From CAZAPG01 sp964486935 (lineage in GTDB: Bacteria > Chloroflexota > Anaerolineae > 4572-78 > J111): 64,000 nucleotides of DNA. Below are positions 31,807 through 40,698 of the stretch, piece by piece. The notes under the pieces are model-generated. The model worked only from the letters and a program-made list of their open reading frames with translations. It searched no databases and was not told the DNA's origin. The first letter of the stretch is position 1; every line of letters starts with the position of its first letter. A program made the translations under genes and the position numbers. The DNA is taken from NCBI GenBank assembly GCA_964486935.1, contig CAZAPG010000007.1:134536-198535 (forward strand). The letters run 5' to 3'.

Positions 31807-31870
31807 AACCCCAACCCGCCAGCAATAACATCCCCCTCTGTAACCGGCCAGAGGGAAATTTTCTGCTAAC

Positions 31871-31906
31871 CACAAAACATAGCCCCAGCAAGGCTATGTT
31901 TTTGTG
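31871..31906. terminator. Bidirectional terminator after tatA
   Basis: CACAAAACATAGCC pairs with GGCTATGTTTTTGTG around CCAGCAA, with A and T runs on either side. It serves tatA and the convergent FAD oxidase gene. Confidence 0.8.
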
Positions 31907-31908
31907 TT

Positions 31909-33321
31909 TTATGGCTCTTGCTGCAAAACACCGGCAAACATGGTTTTGTAGTGGCGGTACCAGTCGCTCTGGAATCGCTCCTCCGGGTCGTACTGCCGTT
32001 TGAGCCGCAAAAATTCTAAAATTTGGGGATAGCAGGTCTCAAGCTGTTGCCGCGCAGCAAATTTGTGGTAGGTTAAAAAGTAGCTGCCGCCGCGCTCGAT
32101 GGCCAGGTCAATCAGCCGGCAAAAGGCCCCCGCCGAATGTTCGATACCCGCCGGGGTGTGTTCAGTGTGCAGGTTGAAGATAATGCAGGCGTAGGGCTGT
32201 TTGGCCCAGGCTAAAAAACTCTCGTCGTCGCGCTCAATCAGGCGGATAGTGCCGTAGATGACATTGACCTTATTGGCCAAAAAATCTTCTCGCGCCTGGG
32301 CCATAAAATCAACCAGCGCCGGACGGGGCACGTACACCTCAGTGATGATTTCGCTGGCGGGCCGGGTTGCGCCGAGCTTCCTATCCAAATCACGATGATA
32401 GTCTTCAAGATAAACGCTCAGCTGGTGGGTGTCGGACATGTAAATTTGGCCGGACGTAGCCAGGTAGTGGCCCACGTACTGGCGGTAGGCCTGGGCTTTG
32501 TCGGCGTGAGCCAGGTAAAACAGGTGCCGCCAATCATCCACCGAAAGCTCCTGCTGGCCGTCGGGAAGCGGCGTCGTCCAGGCCACCGGGCGGTAGCAGG
32601 CCAGAATCCCCTCTTGCATAAATCCAGCCGATTGCTCATCGGTAGAAAATTGAAAATCGCCGTATAAAAAACCTTCGGCCTGGCGCTGCTCAAAGGCGGG
32701 CATCAACCGATTGAGGGTGATGACCTGGGCCACGCGCTGCACCTTTTGACGCGTCGCCAGCCGCAGTTTGAGGCTGTAGACCACTCCAAACAGCCCGTAC
32801 CCGCCAATCGCCAGCCGGAACAATTCGCGGTTTTGCCGGCGGCTGCAGGTGACAAGCTGGCCGTAAGCGTCAACCAGTTTGAAGGATTCGATATCGGCGA
32901 TGATGGGCCGCATCCGCAGCCCCCGCCCGTGGCCGTTGGCCGCCAGGGTGCCGCCCAGGGTCAGGTTATCCGCGCCGGTTTGCTTTTGGGCAATGGCCCA
33001 CTGGTGCGCCCGGCCTTGCTGGGCCTCGATTAAATAATTAATCAGCGCCGGCCACTGGATACCGGCTTCAACCTCAACAATGCCTCGCTCCTCGTCAAAA
33101 TCCAGCACGCGGTCAAGGCGGGTGGTATCGAGCAGAATGGTTTCGCGGCCAAATTGCTGGCCGCCCATGGCGTGTCGCTTGCCGGCAATGGAGATGGCCC
33201 GGTTTTGACGGGCCGCCTCGACCACTGCCTGCCGGACGGCGGCCAATGAGTCAACCGCCACTATCTGGTGAACCTGAGTGGGGTTGAGTTGCGAGTGAAC
33301 ATCGTTGACAAGCTGGCTCAT
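31909..33321 (-). CDS. FAD-linked oxidase (FAD_binding_4 / VAO family)
   Basis: A 470-residue flavoprotein with a PCMH-type FAD domain (about 25-205): ISIAGKRHAMGGQQFG provides the pyrophosphate loop, and TLGGTLAANGHGRGLR the second contact. The C-terminal half (about 210-465) is the substrate cap and ends with LKRQYDPEERFQSDW, as in aldonolactone oxidase and glycolate oxidase relatives. It should oxidise a hydroxy acid, lactone or similar alcohol, passing electrons to oxygen or another acceptor. There is no clear histidine for covalent FAD attachment that I can be sure of. It is monocistronic; AAGGAAA precedes the ATG. Confidence 0.8.
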   Translation of the reverse strand: MSQLVNDVHSQLNPTQVHQIVAVDSLAAVRQAVVEAARQNRAISIAGKRHAMGGQQFGRETILLDTTRLDRVLDFDEERGIVEVEAGIQWPALINYLIEAQQGRAHQWAIAQKQTGADNLTLGGTLAANGHGRGLRMRPIIADIESFKLVDAYGQLVTCSRRQNRELFRLAIGGYGLFGVVYSLKLRLATRQKVQRVAQVITLNRLMPAFEQRQAEGFLYGDFQFSTDEQSAGFMQEGILACYRPVAWTTPLPDGQQELSVDDWRHLFYLAHADKAQAYRQYVGHYLATSGQIYMSDTHQLSVYLEDYHRDLDRKLGATRPASEIITEVYVPRPALVDFMAQAREDFLANKVNVIYGTIRLIERDDESFLAWAKQPYACIIFNLHTEHTPAGIEHSAGAFCRLIDLAIERGGSYFLTYHKFAARQQLETCYPQILEFLRLKRQYDPEERFQSDWYRHYKTMFAGVLQQEP

Positions 33322-33401
33322 GCCTGTTTCCTTGTTGGGTAGAATGGTGGTTTGAATATACCAGTTGTCAACAGAAAAGTAACCTGTCGAAAGTTAGGGC
33401 C

Positions 33402-33449
33402 TTGCGTGGGACGTGTTCATGCTCACGTTCCACGTTCTACGCGCTACGG
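33402..33449. repeat. Foldback repeat array supplying the asnS stop codon
   Basis: Left arm GCGTGGGACGTG (33404-33415); right arm CACGTTCC, ACGTTCTAC, GCGCTACGG (33424-33450). Read on the minus strand, the first CGTAG unit provides the TAG stop of asnS. Confidence 0.7.
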
Positions 33450-34781
33450 ATAGACTCGCCCCAGCGTGCGCGGGAAGGGGTTGGTCTCGCGCACGTGATG
33501 GATGCCGCAAATCCAGGCTACGGTGCGCTCGATGCCCAGGCCAAAGCCGCTGTGGGGCACGCTGCCGTAGCGCCGCAGGTCGATGTACCATTTGAAGGCT
33601 TCTTCGGGCAGGTTGTGCCGGCGAATGCGCTGGAGCAGCAGGTTGGGGTCGCTGATGCGCTCGCTGCCGCCGGTAATTTCACCGTAGCCTTCGGGGGCCA
33701 GCATGTCAACGCTTTTGCAAACTTCGGGGCGGCCCGGCCACGGCTCCATGTAAAAGGCTTTAACCTGGGTGGGAAAGCCGTACACAAAAATAGGCCGGTC
33801 GAATTCTTTGGTCAGTTCGGTTTCGTGGGGACTGCCAAAATCTTCGCCCCATTCGATGGCCAGCAGTTCCTTGAGTTCCGGGTCGTCGGTTTCGGCCCGG
33901 ATTTTTTGGACACGGGCCACGGCGTCGTCATAAGAGATGCGGGTAAAGGGCGGGGTAACATTTTCTAACATACTGACATCCCGCTCCAGCACTTTTAGCT
34001 CGTGGGCGCGTTCCTCAAGGCAGCGTTGAACCACGTAGCTGACAAACTGCTCTTCCATGTCCATCAGGCCGTTCAGGTCGCAGTAGGCCATTTCCGGCTC
34101 AAGCATCCAGAATTCGGTCATGTGGCGGCGGGTTTTACTCTTTTCAGCCCGAAAGGTGGGGCCAAAGCAGTAGACTTTGCCAAAGGAGTAGATGTTGGCC
34201 TCGTTGTAAAGCTGGCCGGTTTGGGCCAGATAGACTTTATCGCCAAAGTAATCCACCTCAAACAGGGTCGTGGTTCCTTCGCCGGCGGCGGGCGTGAGAA
34301 TTGGCGTGCTCATTTCAAGGTAATCGTGGCTGTCCAGCCAATCGCGGCAGGCGCGCATAACCGTGGCCCGCACCCGCAAAATGGCCCACTGCAAGCGGCT
34401 GCGAATCCAGAGGTGTCTGTTTTCAAGCAAAAATTCTACGCCGTGCTCTTTGGGCGTAATGGGGTACTCTTCGGCCTCTTGCACCACTTGCAGTTCAGCC
34501 GTGTCAATTTCGTACCCACCGGGAATGCCGGGGGCGCGCTCGTTCTCTTTAACCAGGCCGGTTACAATTAAAGCCGACTCCTGCCCCAGCCGCTTGCCGG
34601 CCTCAAAAATTTCTTCCGGCAGGTTGGGTTTGAAAAGCACCGCCTGCATAATGCCGGTGCCATCGCGCACCTGCAAAAATTGCAATTTACCCTTGCCGGT
34701 TTTGGCATACAGCCAGCCCTGAATGGTTACTTGTTTGCCAACGTGTTGGGCAATGTTTTGAATGGATACGATGTTGGTCAA
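33444..34781 (-). CDS. asnS: Asparagine--tRNA ligase
   Basis: A 445-residue class IIb aminoacyl-tRNA synthetase. It has an OB-fold anticodon-binding domain (about 15-105, VTIQGWLYAKTGKGKLQFLQVRDGTG) and a catalytic core with motif 2 FGPTFRAEKSKTRRHMTEFWMLEPE (about 207-231) and motif 3 GFGLGIERTVAWI (about 417-429). The asparagine-type residues and overall length favour AsnRS over AspRS. It charges tRNA-Asn. The start is a TTG with AGGAG 9 nt upstream. The stop codon and the DNA after it come from a repeat array. Confidence 0.95.
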   Translation of the reverse strand: MTNIVSIQNIAQHVGKQVTIQGWLYAKTGKGKLQFLQVRDGTGIMQAVLFKPNLPEEIFEAGKRLGQESALIVTGLVKENERAPGIPGGYEIDTAELQVVQEAEEYPITPKEHGVEFLLENRHLWIRSRLQWAILRVRATVMRACRDWLDSHDYLEMSTPILTPAAGEGTTTLFEVDYFGDKVYLAQTGQLYNEANIYSFGKVYCFGPTFRAEKSKTRRHMTEFWMLEPEMAYCDLNGLMDMEEQFVSYVVQRCLEERAHELKVLERDVSMLENVTPPFTRISYDDAVARVQKIRAETDDPELKELLAIEWGEDFGSPHETELTKEFDRPIFVYGFPTQVKAFYMEPWPGRPEVCKSVDMLAPEGYGEITGGSERISDPNLLLQRIRRHNLPEEAFKWYIDLRRYGSVPHSGFGLGIERTVAWICGIHHVRETNPFPRTLGRVYP

Positions 34782-34841
34782 TTTAAATACTCCTCTAGCA
34801 TTTTGCCTGATTTATAAATCAAAGTTGCATTGCGGCAAAGT

Positions 34842-36038
34842 TCATGTTGATTTCTTATTAGCCCGGTTTCGCCAAATCCAATATTCTTTAAGATTACGAT
34901 ACGGCACGTCCGAGTCAATGGCTCGCGCCATATCATTGGTCAAATAATTCATCGAATAACCATCAGTACCAATCAACAAAATTTCCCTGGATTTGGAATT
35001 CTTTGATAAAACATACTTGTATTGCCCGTAATGCTCAACACGCACATTTTGTTTGAATGATTTTAAAATAGCGACTAACTCTTCCTCCGCAGGTATCCCG
35101 TCACTACGATATGAAACAACGATGATGCTATCTTTATATCGCTCAAACAACTGCTCAAATGCGGCGTGAATTTGCATTTTATCAGTCCACGCGCTCGACT
35201 GCCGCTTTAACCGGCGGTGCTTTGACCTGTAATCAATCTGCTTGCCCCAGTCGTCATACATCGTTAGCCCTTCTAAAAAGTGGTAGAAGTCATAATAATC
35301 GACGGCAGTACCACGCTTTGAAATGTAGGGCGGGTCGATGTACACCAGATCGTACCGGCCGGGAGCCTGAGCCGCATCGTAGTTCAGGGCGCGATTGGAC
35401 TGGCCGTTATCAAGCACGGCCCGGTTGGCCTCGTCGATAAAAATTTTGAACCACTCCTCAAAGGGCCTGTCCCAACTGGTTTTATTGCCAAAGGAACGCT
35501 CCACCTCGGCCAAACGGATATACAGATTTTTGCGGTGGAACAGGTTAAAGGGCCGCTTGATGATACACGCCTGGGCCAGCGCAAAAAAAGCCAGGGCAAA
35601 TTTGTAGGGGTCGCTCAGTTGGCGGATGTTGGCGACGGTCTGATCAAGCCAGACGTTTTCGTCGTCGGTAAAGTAAATATCGCCAAAATTATCCTGAATA
35701 AAGCGAGGATAGGCAATAATTGGGTGTCGCCGCAGCAGCCAATCGACTTCCTGCGGTTCAAGGCGGGTTTGATTATTTTCAATCAGCGCCCGGCCAAAAT
35801 AATAATTAAAGCGCAGCATGTCGTTATAAGTTACCTGCTTGCCGGCCCGCTTCAACCGATAAGCTACCGCGCCGGTGCCGCCAAAGGCATCGAGGCAGGT
35901 TGTAAAATCCAGACTTTCGACTTGTTCCCAAATCCAGTCGGCCAGCCTGGCCTTGCTGCCCTGATAGCGGGTGGATGGAAATTGGGCCGTATGATTTGGA
36001 AATAGCGACGGTTGGTAACGTTGAATCTGCCCGCTCAC
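34842..36038 (-). CDS. Orphan DNA adenine-N6 methyltransferase (D12 class)
   Basis: A 398-residue Dam/M.FokI-type methyltransferase. Residues 22-60 hold the SAM-binding YQGSKARLADWI and LDAFGGTGAVAYRLK motifs, and the catalytic IDPPY (motif IV) is at about residue 225. A large variable region between them would read the target site. The C-terminal half continues with a conserved KRQSSAW/YRSDGIP block. No restriction endonuclease gene is adjacent (asnS on one side, a small membrane protein on the other), so it looks solitary and may act in regulation or as defence remnant. Its start is GTG; the spacer to asnS is 60 nt. Confidence 0.85.
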   Translation of the reverse strand: MSGQIQRYQPSLFPNHTAQFPSTRYQGSKARLADWIWEQVESLDFTTCLDAFGGTGAVAYRLKRAGKQVTYNDMLRFNYYFGRALIENNQTRLEPQEVDWLLRRHPIIAYPRFIQDNFGDIYFTDDENVWLDQTVANIRQLSDPYKFALAFFALAQACIIKRPFNLFHRKNLYIRLAEVERSFGNKTSWDRPFEEWFKIFIDEANRAVLDNGQSNRALNYDAAQAPGRYDLVYIDPPYISKRGTAVDYYDFYHFLEGLTMYDDWGKQIDYRSKHRRLKRQSSAWTDKMQIHAAFEQLFERYKDSIIVVSYRSDGIPAEEELVAILKSFKQNVRVEHYGQYKYVLSKNSKSREILLIGTDGYSMNYLTNDMARAIDSDVPYRNLKEYWIWRNRANKKST

Positions 36039-36064
36039 CTTCTTTAAAATCCCCTAACGCGCAG

Positions 36065-36376
36065 TTAGCGGCCCAACAGCAGCAGCACCCCGGCGGCCAG
36101 AGCCAGCACCGCCAGCACCGTGCCGCTGGCCGGAAAGCTGATAGCCAATAAGGGGATTATCCCCAACAGAACCAGATAGATTGCCAGCAAAAGTCGCCCC
36201 AAATTTTTGGTGGGCGCGGCTCTAATTTCCAGAAAAATCAAAATGCCGGCCACAATGGCAATAATAGCCAAAACCGTTTGCCCCGAAGGAATATTAAGGT
36301 TGGTCAACGTCACCAACCCCGTTAAAATTAGCCAGAGGGCCAGCAAAAATGTGCCTAATTTCTCGCGTAATTTCAT
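36065..36376 (-). CDS. Small membrane protein with internal duplication
   Basis: A 103-residue, four-helix membrane protein built of two homologous halves: LGTFLLALWLILTGL...SGQTVLAIIAIVAGILIFL and LGRLLLAIYLVLLGI...SGTVLAVLALAAGVLLLL. AAGGAGG lies 8 nt before the ATG. The family is unknown to me; similar proteins occur as small DUF-type membrane proteins. It lies upstream of the methyltransferase on the same strand with 26 nt between them, so the two may be cotranscribed. Confidence 0.7.
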   Translation of the reverse strand: MKLREKLGTFLLALWLILTGLVTLTNLNIPSGQTVLAIIAIVAGILIFLEIRAAPTKNLGRLLLAIYLVLLGIIPLLAISFPASGTVLAVLALAAGVLLLLGR

Positions 36377-36659
36377 CAGCGCAGCCTCCTTGAGTGCTCA
36401 AATAATAAGTACCCCACAACTCTGCAACAATAGTACACCTGAAATAAATGCAAAGCAACCTCAACTGCCGGCAGCATCCGCTTTACAAACGTCTGCGGGG
36501 CTTTACCTACGCCAATATGCCTATGCCCTACGCGCATTGACCATGGCCCAATTAAGAGATTCCATTATGGCAAGTCTGGGCAATCAGCCGATGTTTTTGG
36601 GCAGGGGTTATGGCATACTGTTACTATAGCAGCACAAGCGTACCTATTAAGGTGAAACC
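36377..36659. other. Intergenic region between divergent genes
   Basis: It should contain divergent promoters. TTGGGC (36597-36602) and TACTAT (36622-36627) lie 19 nt apart, but this is not a strong match. There is no array, RNA gene or terminator that I can see. Confidence 0.3.
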
Positions 36660-37256
36660 ATGCAACTCCAAACCCAACTTCGCTGGATGCTTACCATCGT
36701 GCTCGTTTGCGTCACCATCCTGGTGGCCGGTTACACGCTCACGCAGGTTGACTCCCCGGCAGAGGCCGCTGCTCCGGCGGTCAGCCGCTCAATTATGGCC
36801 CAGGCCACCACCGTTGAAGAAGTTCAGGCGCGCGCCGTTCAGCCGCTGGCCGGCCAGCAAATTACTGTAGTTGACAACCTGTTTGGGTTCGACATTCGCT
36901 ACCCGGCCCATTGGGTCAAACAAGAGCTTTCCAGTAAGATCGTCATTTTGCAGGCCGCCGACGAGTCGACCCAACTAAAAATTGAGGCCGCCGGCCTGCT
37001 GCCCGCCGATGGGCTGACCGGCTTTGTCAACCGCAGCCTGGGCAGCGATATTGTGCTGACCCGCCAGCAACTAACCATTCACGGGCTGCCCACCGAACGC
37101 ATTCTGCTTTTTTCCAACGGCAGCGGCGGGCAGGTTACTAAATTTTTCATCAACGCCAACAGCGATGTGTACGTTATCTCCGGCGCGGGCCAGCAAAAAT
37201 CTATCGAGGCCGTAGCCCGTTCCTTTAACGCGCCGCAGGAAATTGCGTTAAGGTAG
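36660..37256 (+). CDS. Secreted protein with PsbP-like C-terminal domain
   Basis: A 198-residue protein with an N-terminal membrane helix or signal peptide (about 9-28, ending in AGYTLTQ) followed by an Ala/Pro-rich stretch. From about residue 70 the sequence (DNLFGFDIRYPAHWVKQ, then TERILLFSNGSGGQVTKFF and SIEAVARSFN) resembles the PsbP/Mog1-like fold often found in secreted lipoproteins. No lipobox cysteine is present. AAGGTG precedes the ATG. Function unknown. It is followed by a terminator and is monocistronic. Confidence 0.65.
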   Translation: MQLQTQLRWMLTIVLVCVTILVAGYTLTQVDSPAEAAAPAVSRSIMAQATTVEEVQARAVQPLAGQQITVVDNLFGFDIRYPAHWVKQELSSKIVILQAADESTQLKIEAAGLLPADGLTGFVNRSLGSDIVLTRQQLTIHGLPTERILLFSNGSGGQVTKFFINANSDVYVISGAGQQKSIEAVARSFNAPQEIALR

Positions 37257-37286
37257 CCGGCATTTCTTTCTCCTCCTTTTTTGGGC

Positions 37287-37325
37287 GCCCCCTGATGAAT
37301 AGCTCAGGGGGCATTTTTTATTTTT
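37287..37325 (+). terminator. Rho-independent terminator
   Basis: GCCCCCTGA pairs with TCAGGGGGC around ATGAATAGC, followed by ATTTTTTATTTTTATT. Confidence 0.88.
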
Positions 37326-37385
37326 ATTAATTGACGCGCCAGCCGGTTTGTTATATGCTGTTGCCCAAATTATAGAGCAACCATT

Positions 37386-38267
37386 ATGAACAACAACTAT
37401 TTCTCTCTGGCTGCGCCGCCCCGGTACGTACCATGGCCGGTGCAGGCGCAGGTACAATTTGGCGGCTTTTTGAACTTTTTTGGCTGGCTGTGGTTTGGCT
37501 TTACCATGCTGTTTGTCTGGGCGTTTGGTTCCCTCACCGGTTTCAACGATGTCTATTTCTGGTTCATTTCCCCGGATATTGCCCCCGGAATTATCACGGC
37601 GATAGAAAGCACCGGCGCCAGCGAGAATGATGTTCCCGTTTACGCCAATCACTTCACCTTTAGAGTAGAACGGCTGGAAGCCGAATTTCAGAGCGTATCT
37701 TACACAACCGGCCAAAACTTTAGCATCAGCGATACCGCAGAGATAGAATACCTGCCCGGCAACCCCAACATTGCCCGTATTCAAAACACCCGCAGCGGAA
37801 CATTCAGCCCCTGGGTGTTATGTTTTGTGGGCATCTTTCCGCTGGTTGGGCTGGGTATGATTGGCCCCGGCATGTATTTGGGCTATAAAGGCAACCGGCT
37901 GCTCAAAGAGGGCAAGATGGGCCTGGGCCGGCTGGTCTCAAAAGAACCCACCAACACCCGCATCAACAATCAGACTGTTTACAAACTCACCTTTGAATTT
38001 ATGGCCGACGACGGCCAAACCTATCAGGCTACCGCCCGCAGCCACACCCCCTACAATTTAGAAGACGAGGCCCAGGAACAGCTTGTGTACGATCCCCGCA
38101 ACCCAACCCGGGCCGTACTTTTGGACAGTTTGCCCGGCGAACCCGACATTGACGAGTTTGGCAACATCCAGGTAGCTGATTACGGCCGCAGTATTCGCAC
38201 TTTGATATTGCCGGCCCTGGTCATTACGGTCCATGGCATCATATTTCTGGCCGTGCTGGTCCGTTAA
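37386..38267 (+). CDS. DUF3592-like membrane protein
   Basis: A 293-residue protein with membrane segments at about 27-52, 140-165 and 268-290. The extramembrane parts contain two beta-rich units: one (about 75-140) with VEYLPGNPNIARI-like text (EIEYLPGNPNIARIQ), the other (about 175-250) with EQLVYDPRNPTRAVLLD. The phrase Y-x-P-x-x-P-x-x-A marks DUF3592 domains, here present twice. The role of the family is unknown. It lies between a terminator and the phosphohexomutase promoter, so it is probably transcribed alone. Confidence 0.7.
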   Translation: MNNNYFSLAAPPRYVPWPVQAQVQFGGFLNFFGWLWFGFTMLFVWAFGSLTGFNDVYFWFISPDIAPGIITAIESTGASENDVPVYANHFTFRVERLEAEFQSVSYTTGQNFSISDTAEIEYLPGNPNIARIQNTRSGTFSPWVLCFVGIFPLVGLGMIGPGMYLGYKGNRLLKEGKMGLGRLVSKEPTNTRINNQTVYKLTFEFMADDGQTYQATARSHTPYNLEDEAQEQLVYDPRNPTRAVLLDSLPGEPDIDEFGNIQVADYGRSIRTLILPALVITVHGIIFLAVLVR

Positions 38268-38310
38268 TGACATGCCATCCCCTGCTTGTGAAAATCATCG
38301 CAGACTTCAT

Positions 38311-38339
38311 TTGCCCCGCCCTATTGCCTCTGGTATACT
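38311..38339 (+). promoter_or_regulatory. Promoter of the phosphohexomutase-tatD unit
   Basis: TTGCCC (38311-38316), a 17-nt spacer and an extended -10 TGGTATACT (TATACT at 38334-38339), 34 nt before the ATG. Confidence 0.75.
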
Positions 38340-38373
38340 TTCGTAAATTTCTGAAAGAATTATAAGCTGTATC

Positions 38374-39795
38374 ATGATTCAACCTATCCCCATCAAATTT
38401 GGCACCGACGGCTGGCGGGCCGTCATCGCCGATACCTATACTTACGCCAATGTGCGGCGCTGCGCCGCCGGCGTGGGCCGTTACCTGCTCAACCAAAATC
38501 AGGCCCGCAAAGGGCTGGTTATTGGCTACGACACCCGCTTTGGCTCAAAAGATTTTGCCGATGTGTCGGCTGCAAAATTGGCGGCCATGAACATTCCCGT
38601 TTATTTGTGCCGGCGCCCGGCCCCCACGCCTACGGTGTCGTACACTATTATCGACAAGCAGGCCGCCGGAGCCATTATCATTACCGCCAGCCACAACCCC
38701 GGCAACTACAACGGCTTCAAATTCAGGCCCGACTACGCCGGCTCGGCCCGCCCGGAAATTGTCAAGGCCATCGAAGCCCAGATTCCCGATGAGGCCGACT
38801 CGCTGCAAATGCCATTGGCCGAGGCCCGCCGGCGCGGCCTGATTGCCGATATTGACCCCTGGCCCAACTACCGGGCCAAAGTAGAAAGCATGGTCAACCT
38901 TGAGCGCGTTAAAGCGGCCGGCTTCAACGTGGCGGTCGATGCCATGCACGGTGCGGGCGGCGGCCTGTGGCCGGAGCTGCTGGCTTATGGCCGCACCACC
39001 ATCACCGAAATTCGCGGCGAGCCAAACCCCAACTTTCCCGGTATGCACAACCCCGAGCCGCTGGCCCACAACCTGGAGCCGCTGGCCCAACTGGTCAAAA
39101 AGGGGGCCGATATCGGCTTTGCCCCCGATGGCGACGCCGACCGCATTGGCGTGCTGGATGAACAGGGCCAATTTGTCAATCCGCTGCAACTTTACGCCCT
39201 GCTGCTGCTCTACACCCTGGAGGTGCGCGGGCTGCGCGGCCCCATTGTCCGCACCCTTACCTGCACCGCCATGGCCAACAAGCTGGCCGCCCGATACAAC
39301 CTGCCGGTGCATGAAACGGCCATCGGCTTTAAGTACGTTGGCCCCAAAATGGTCGATGTGGGGGCCATGTTTGGCGGCGAAGAGAGCGGCGGTTACGCCT
39401 TTGGCGACCATATCCCGGAACGCGACGGTTTTGTTTCGGGCCTGTTTTTGCTGGATTTCATGGCCGTTACCGGCCGCACCATGCGCGGGCTGGTCGATTA
39501 TCTGTTTGAGCAAATCGGCCCGCATTACTACAACCGCATTGATTTAACCTACAACGCCGCCCAGCGCCAGGCCGTGTTAACCCGCATGCAGCAGGCCAGG
39601 CCCGACAAGCTGGCCGGTTTGAAAGTGACCGGACTCGTCACCGTTGACGGCTTCCGTTTTGGCTTGGAGGATGGCGGCTGGCTGATTGTCCGCTTTTCCG
39701 GCACCGAGCCGCTGCTGCGCATCTACTGCGAAACTACCCACGGCGAACGGGTTGACGAGTTGCTAAACGCAGGCCGAGAGTTGGCTGGCATATAA
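38374..39795 (+). CDS. Phosphoglucomutase/phosphomannomutase family protein
   Basis: A 473-residue alpha-D-phosphohexomutase. All four signature loops are present: the phosphoserine loop TASHNP (about 99-104), the metal-binding loop DGDADRIG (about 252-259), the sugar-binding GEESGGYAFG (about 337-346) and the phosphate-binding RFSGTEPLLRIY at the C terminus. It interconverts hexose 1- and 6-phosphates (glucose or mannose), feeding nucleotide-sugar and glycogen synthesis, and so fits the two GlgC-type genes further on. The TAA is directly followed by the ATG of the TatD gene, so the two are cotranslated. Confidence 0.92.
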   Translation: MIQPIPIKFGTDGWRAVIADTYTYANVRRCAAGVGRYLLNQNQARKGLVIGYDTRFGSKDFADVSAAKLAAMNIPVYLCRRPAPTPTVSYTIIDKQAAGAIIITASHNPGNYNGFKFRPDYAGSARPEIVKAIEAQIPDEADSLQMPLAEARRRGLIADIDPWPNYRAKVESMVNLERVKAAGFNVAVDAMHGAGGGLWPELLAYGRTTITEIRGEPNPNFPGMHNPEPLAHNLEPLAQLVKKGADIGFAPDGDADRIGVLDEQGQFVNPLQLYALLLLYTLEVRGLRGPIVRTLTCTAMANKLAARYNLPVHETAIGFKYVGPKMVDVGAMFGGEESGGYAFGDHIPERDGFVSGLFLLDFMAVTGRTMRGLVDYLFEQIGPHYYNRIDLTYNAAQRQAVLTRMQQARPDKLAGLKVTGLVTVDGFRFGLEDGGWLIVRFSGTEPLLRIYCETTHGERVDELLNAGRELAGI

Positions 39796-40578
39796 ATGCT
39801 CATCGACTCCCACTGCCACCTGAACTTTAACGCCTTTGATGAGGACCGGGCCGAGGTGCTGGCCCGCGCCGCCGAGGCCGGCGTCGTCGCCGTTATCAAC
39901 CCGGCCACCACGCTGGAGGATAGCCGCCAGATTACGCAGATGGCCGCAGCAACGCCCAACCTGTTTGCCGCCGTTGGCTTTCACCCCAACGATGCCGGCG
40001 CCTTTGACGAGCCGGCCCTGGCAGCGTTGCGCCAACTGGCCGGCCACCCCCAAGTGGTCGCCATTGGCGAAATTGGGCTGGATTATTATTGGGATACCTT
40101 CCCCCGGCCCAGGCAGCTAGAGGTGTTTGAGCGGCAATTGGCGCTGGCTAAAGAAGTCAACAAGCCGGTCATCATCCACCAGCGAGACTCGGCAGCAGAT
40201 ACCATGGCCGTGCTGCGGCAGTGGGGAAAAGGGGGCAACCACCCCGGCCTGGTGCTGCACTCCTTTTCCGGCGATATGGCAATGGCCGAAGAAGCGATTG
40301 ACCTGGGTTTTTACATCGGTATCAGCGGGCCGGTCACATTTAAAAACGCCCGCGACCTGCCCGCTATTGTGGCGGCCCTGCCGCCGGAGCGGCTGCTGGT
40401 AGAAACGGACGCGCCGTTTCTCTCGCCCCACCCATACCGGGGCAAGCGCAACGAACCGGCGCGGGTCAAGCTGATTGCCGAAAAAATTGCCGGCCTGCAA
40501 AGGCTGTCGTTCGAGGTTATGTGCCGGCAGTTAACAGAAAATACAATGGCCTTATTTAATCTGCCCAACAAAACGTGA
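39796..40578 (+). CDS. TatD family metal-dependent hydrolase
   Basis: A 260-residue TatD/YcfH-type TIM-barrel protein. The metal ligands are visible: IDSHCHLNF at the N terminus, IGEIGLDYYWD (about 93-103), VIIHQRDSAADTM (about 125-137), LHSFSGD and the C-terminal VETDAPFLSPHPYRGKRNEPA (about 202-222). Members act as 3'-5' DNases or tRNA-processing nucleases. No gap separates it from the mutase gene. The TGA stop is the first unit of a repeat array (ACGTGAAACGTGG). Confidence 0.9.
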   Translation: MLIDSHCHLNFNAFDEDRAEVLARAAEAGVVAVINPATTLEDSRQITQMAAATPNLFAAVGFHPNDAGAFDEPALAALRQLAGHPQVVAIGEIGLDYYWDTFPRPRQLEVFERQLALAKEVNKPVIIHQRDSAADTMAVLRQWGKGGNHPGLVLHSFSGDMAMAEEAIDLGFYIGISGPVTFKNARDLPAIVAALPPERLLVETDAPFLSPHPYRGKRNEPARVKLIAEKIAGLQRLSFEVMCRQLTENTMALFNLPNKT

Positions 40579-40632
40579 AACGTGGAGCGTAGAATCTAAA
40601 CACGTACTGCGTTCCACGTACCACGCACCACG
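40571..40632. repeat. Solo foldback repeat array supplying the tatD-family stop codon
   Basis: Left arm AACGTGAAACG, TGGAGCG, TAGAA (40571-40594); right arm GCGTTCC, ACGTACC, ACGCACC, ACG (40609-40632). These use the same words as 4298 and 33402. Confidence 0.78.
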
Positions 40633-40698
40633 AATATCTACTAACCTGAATTTAGATTATGTTAATTACACTTTAACCCTACTTAACGAGGAAACCCA

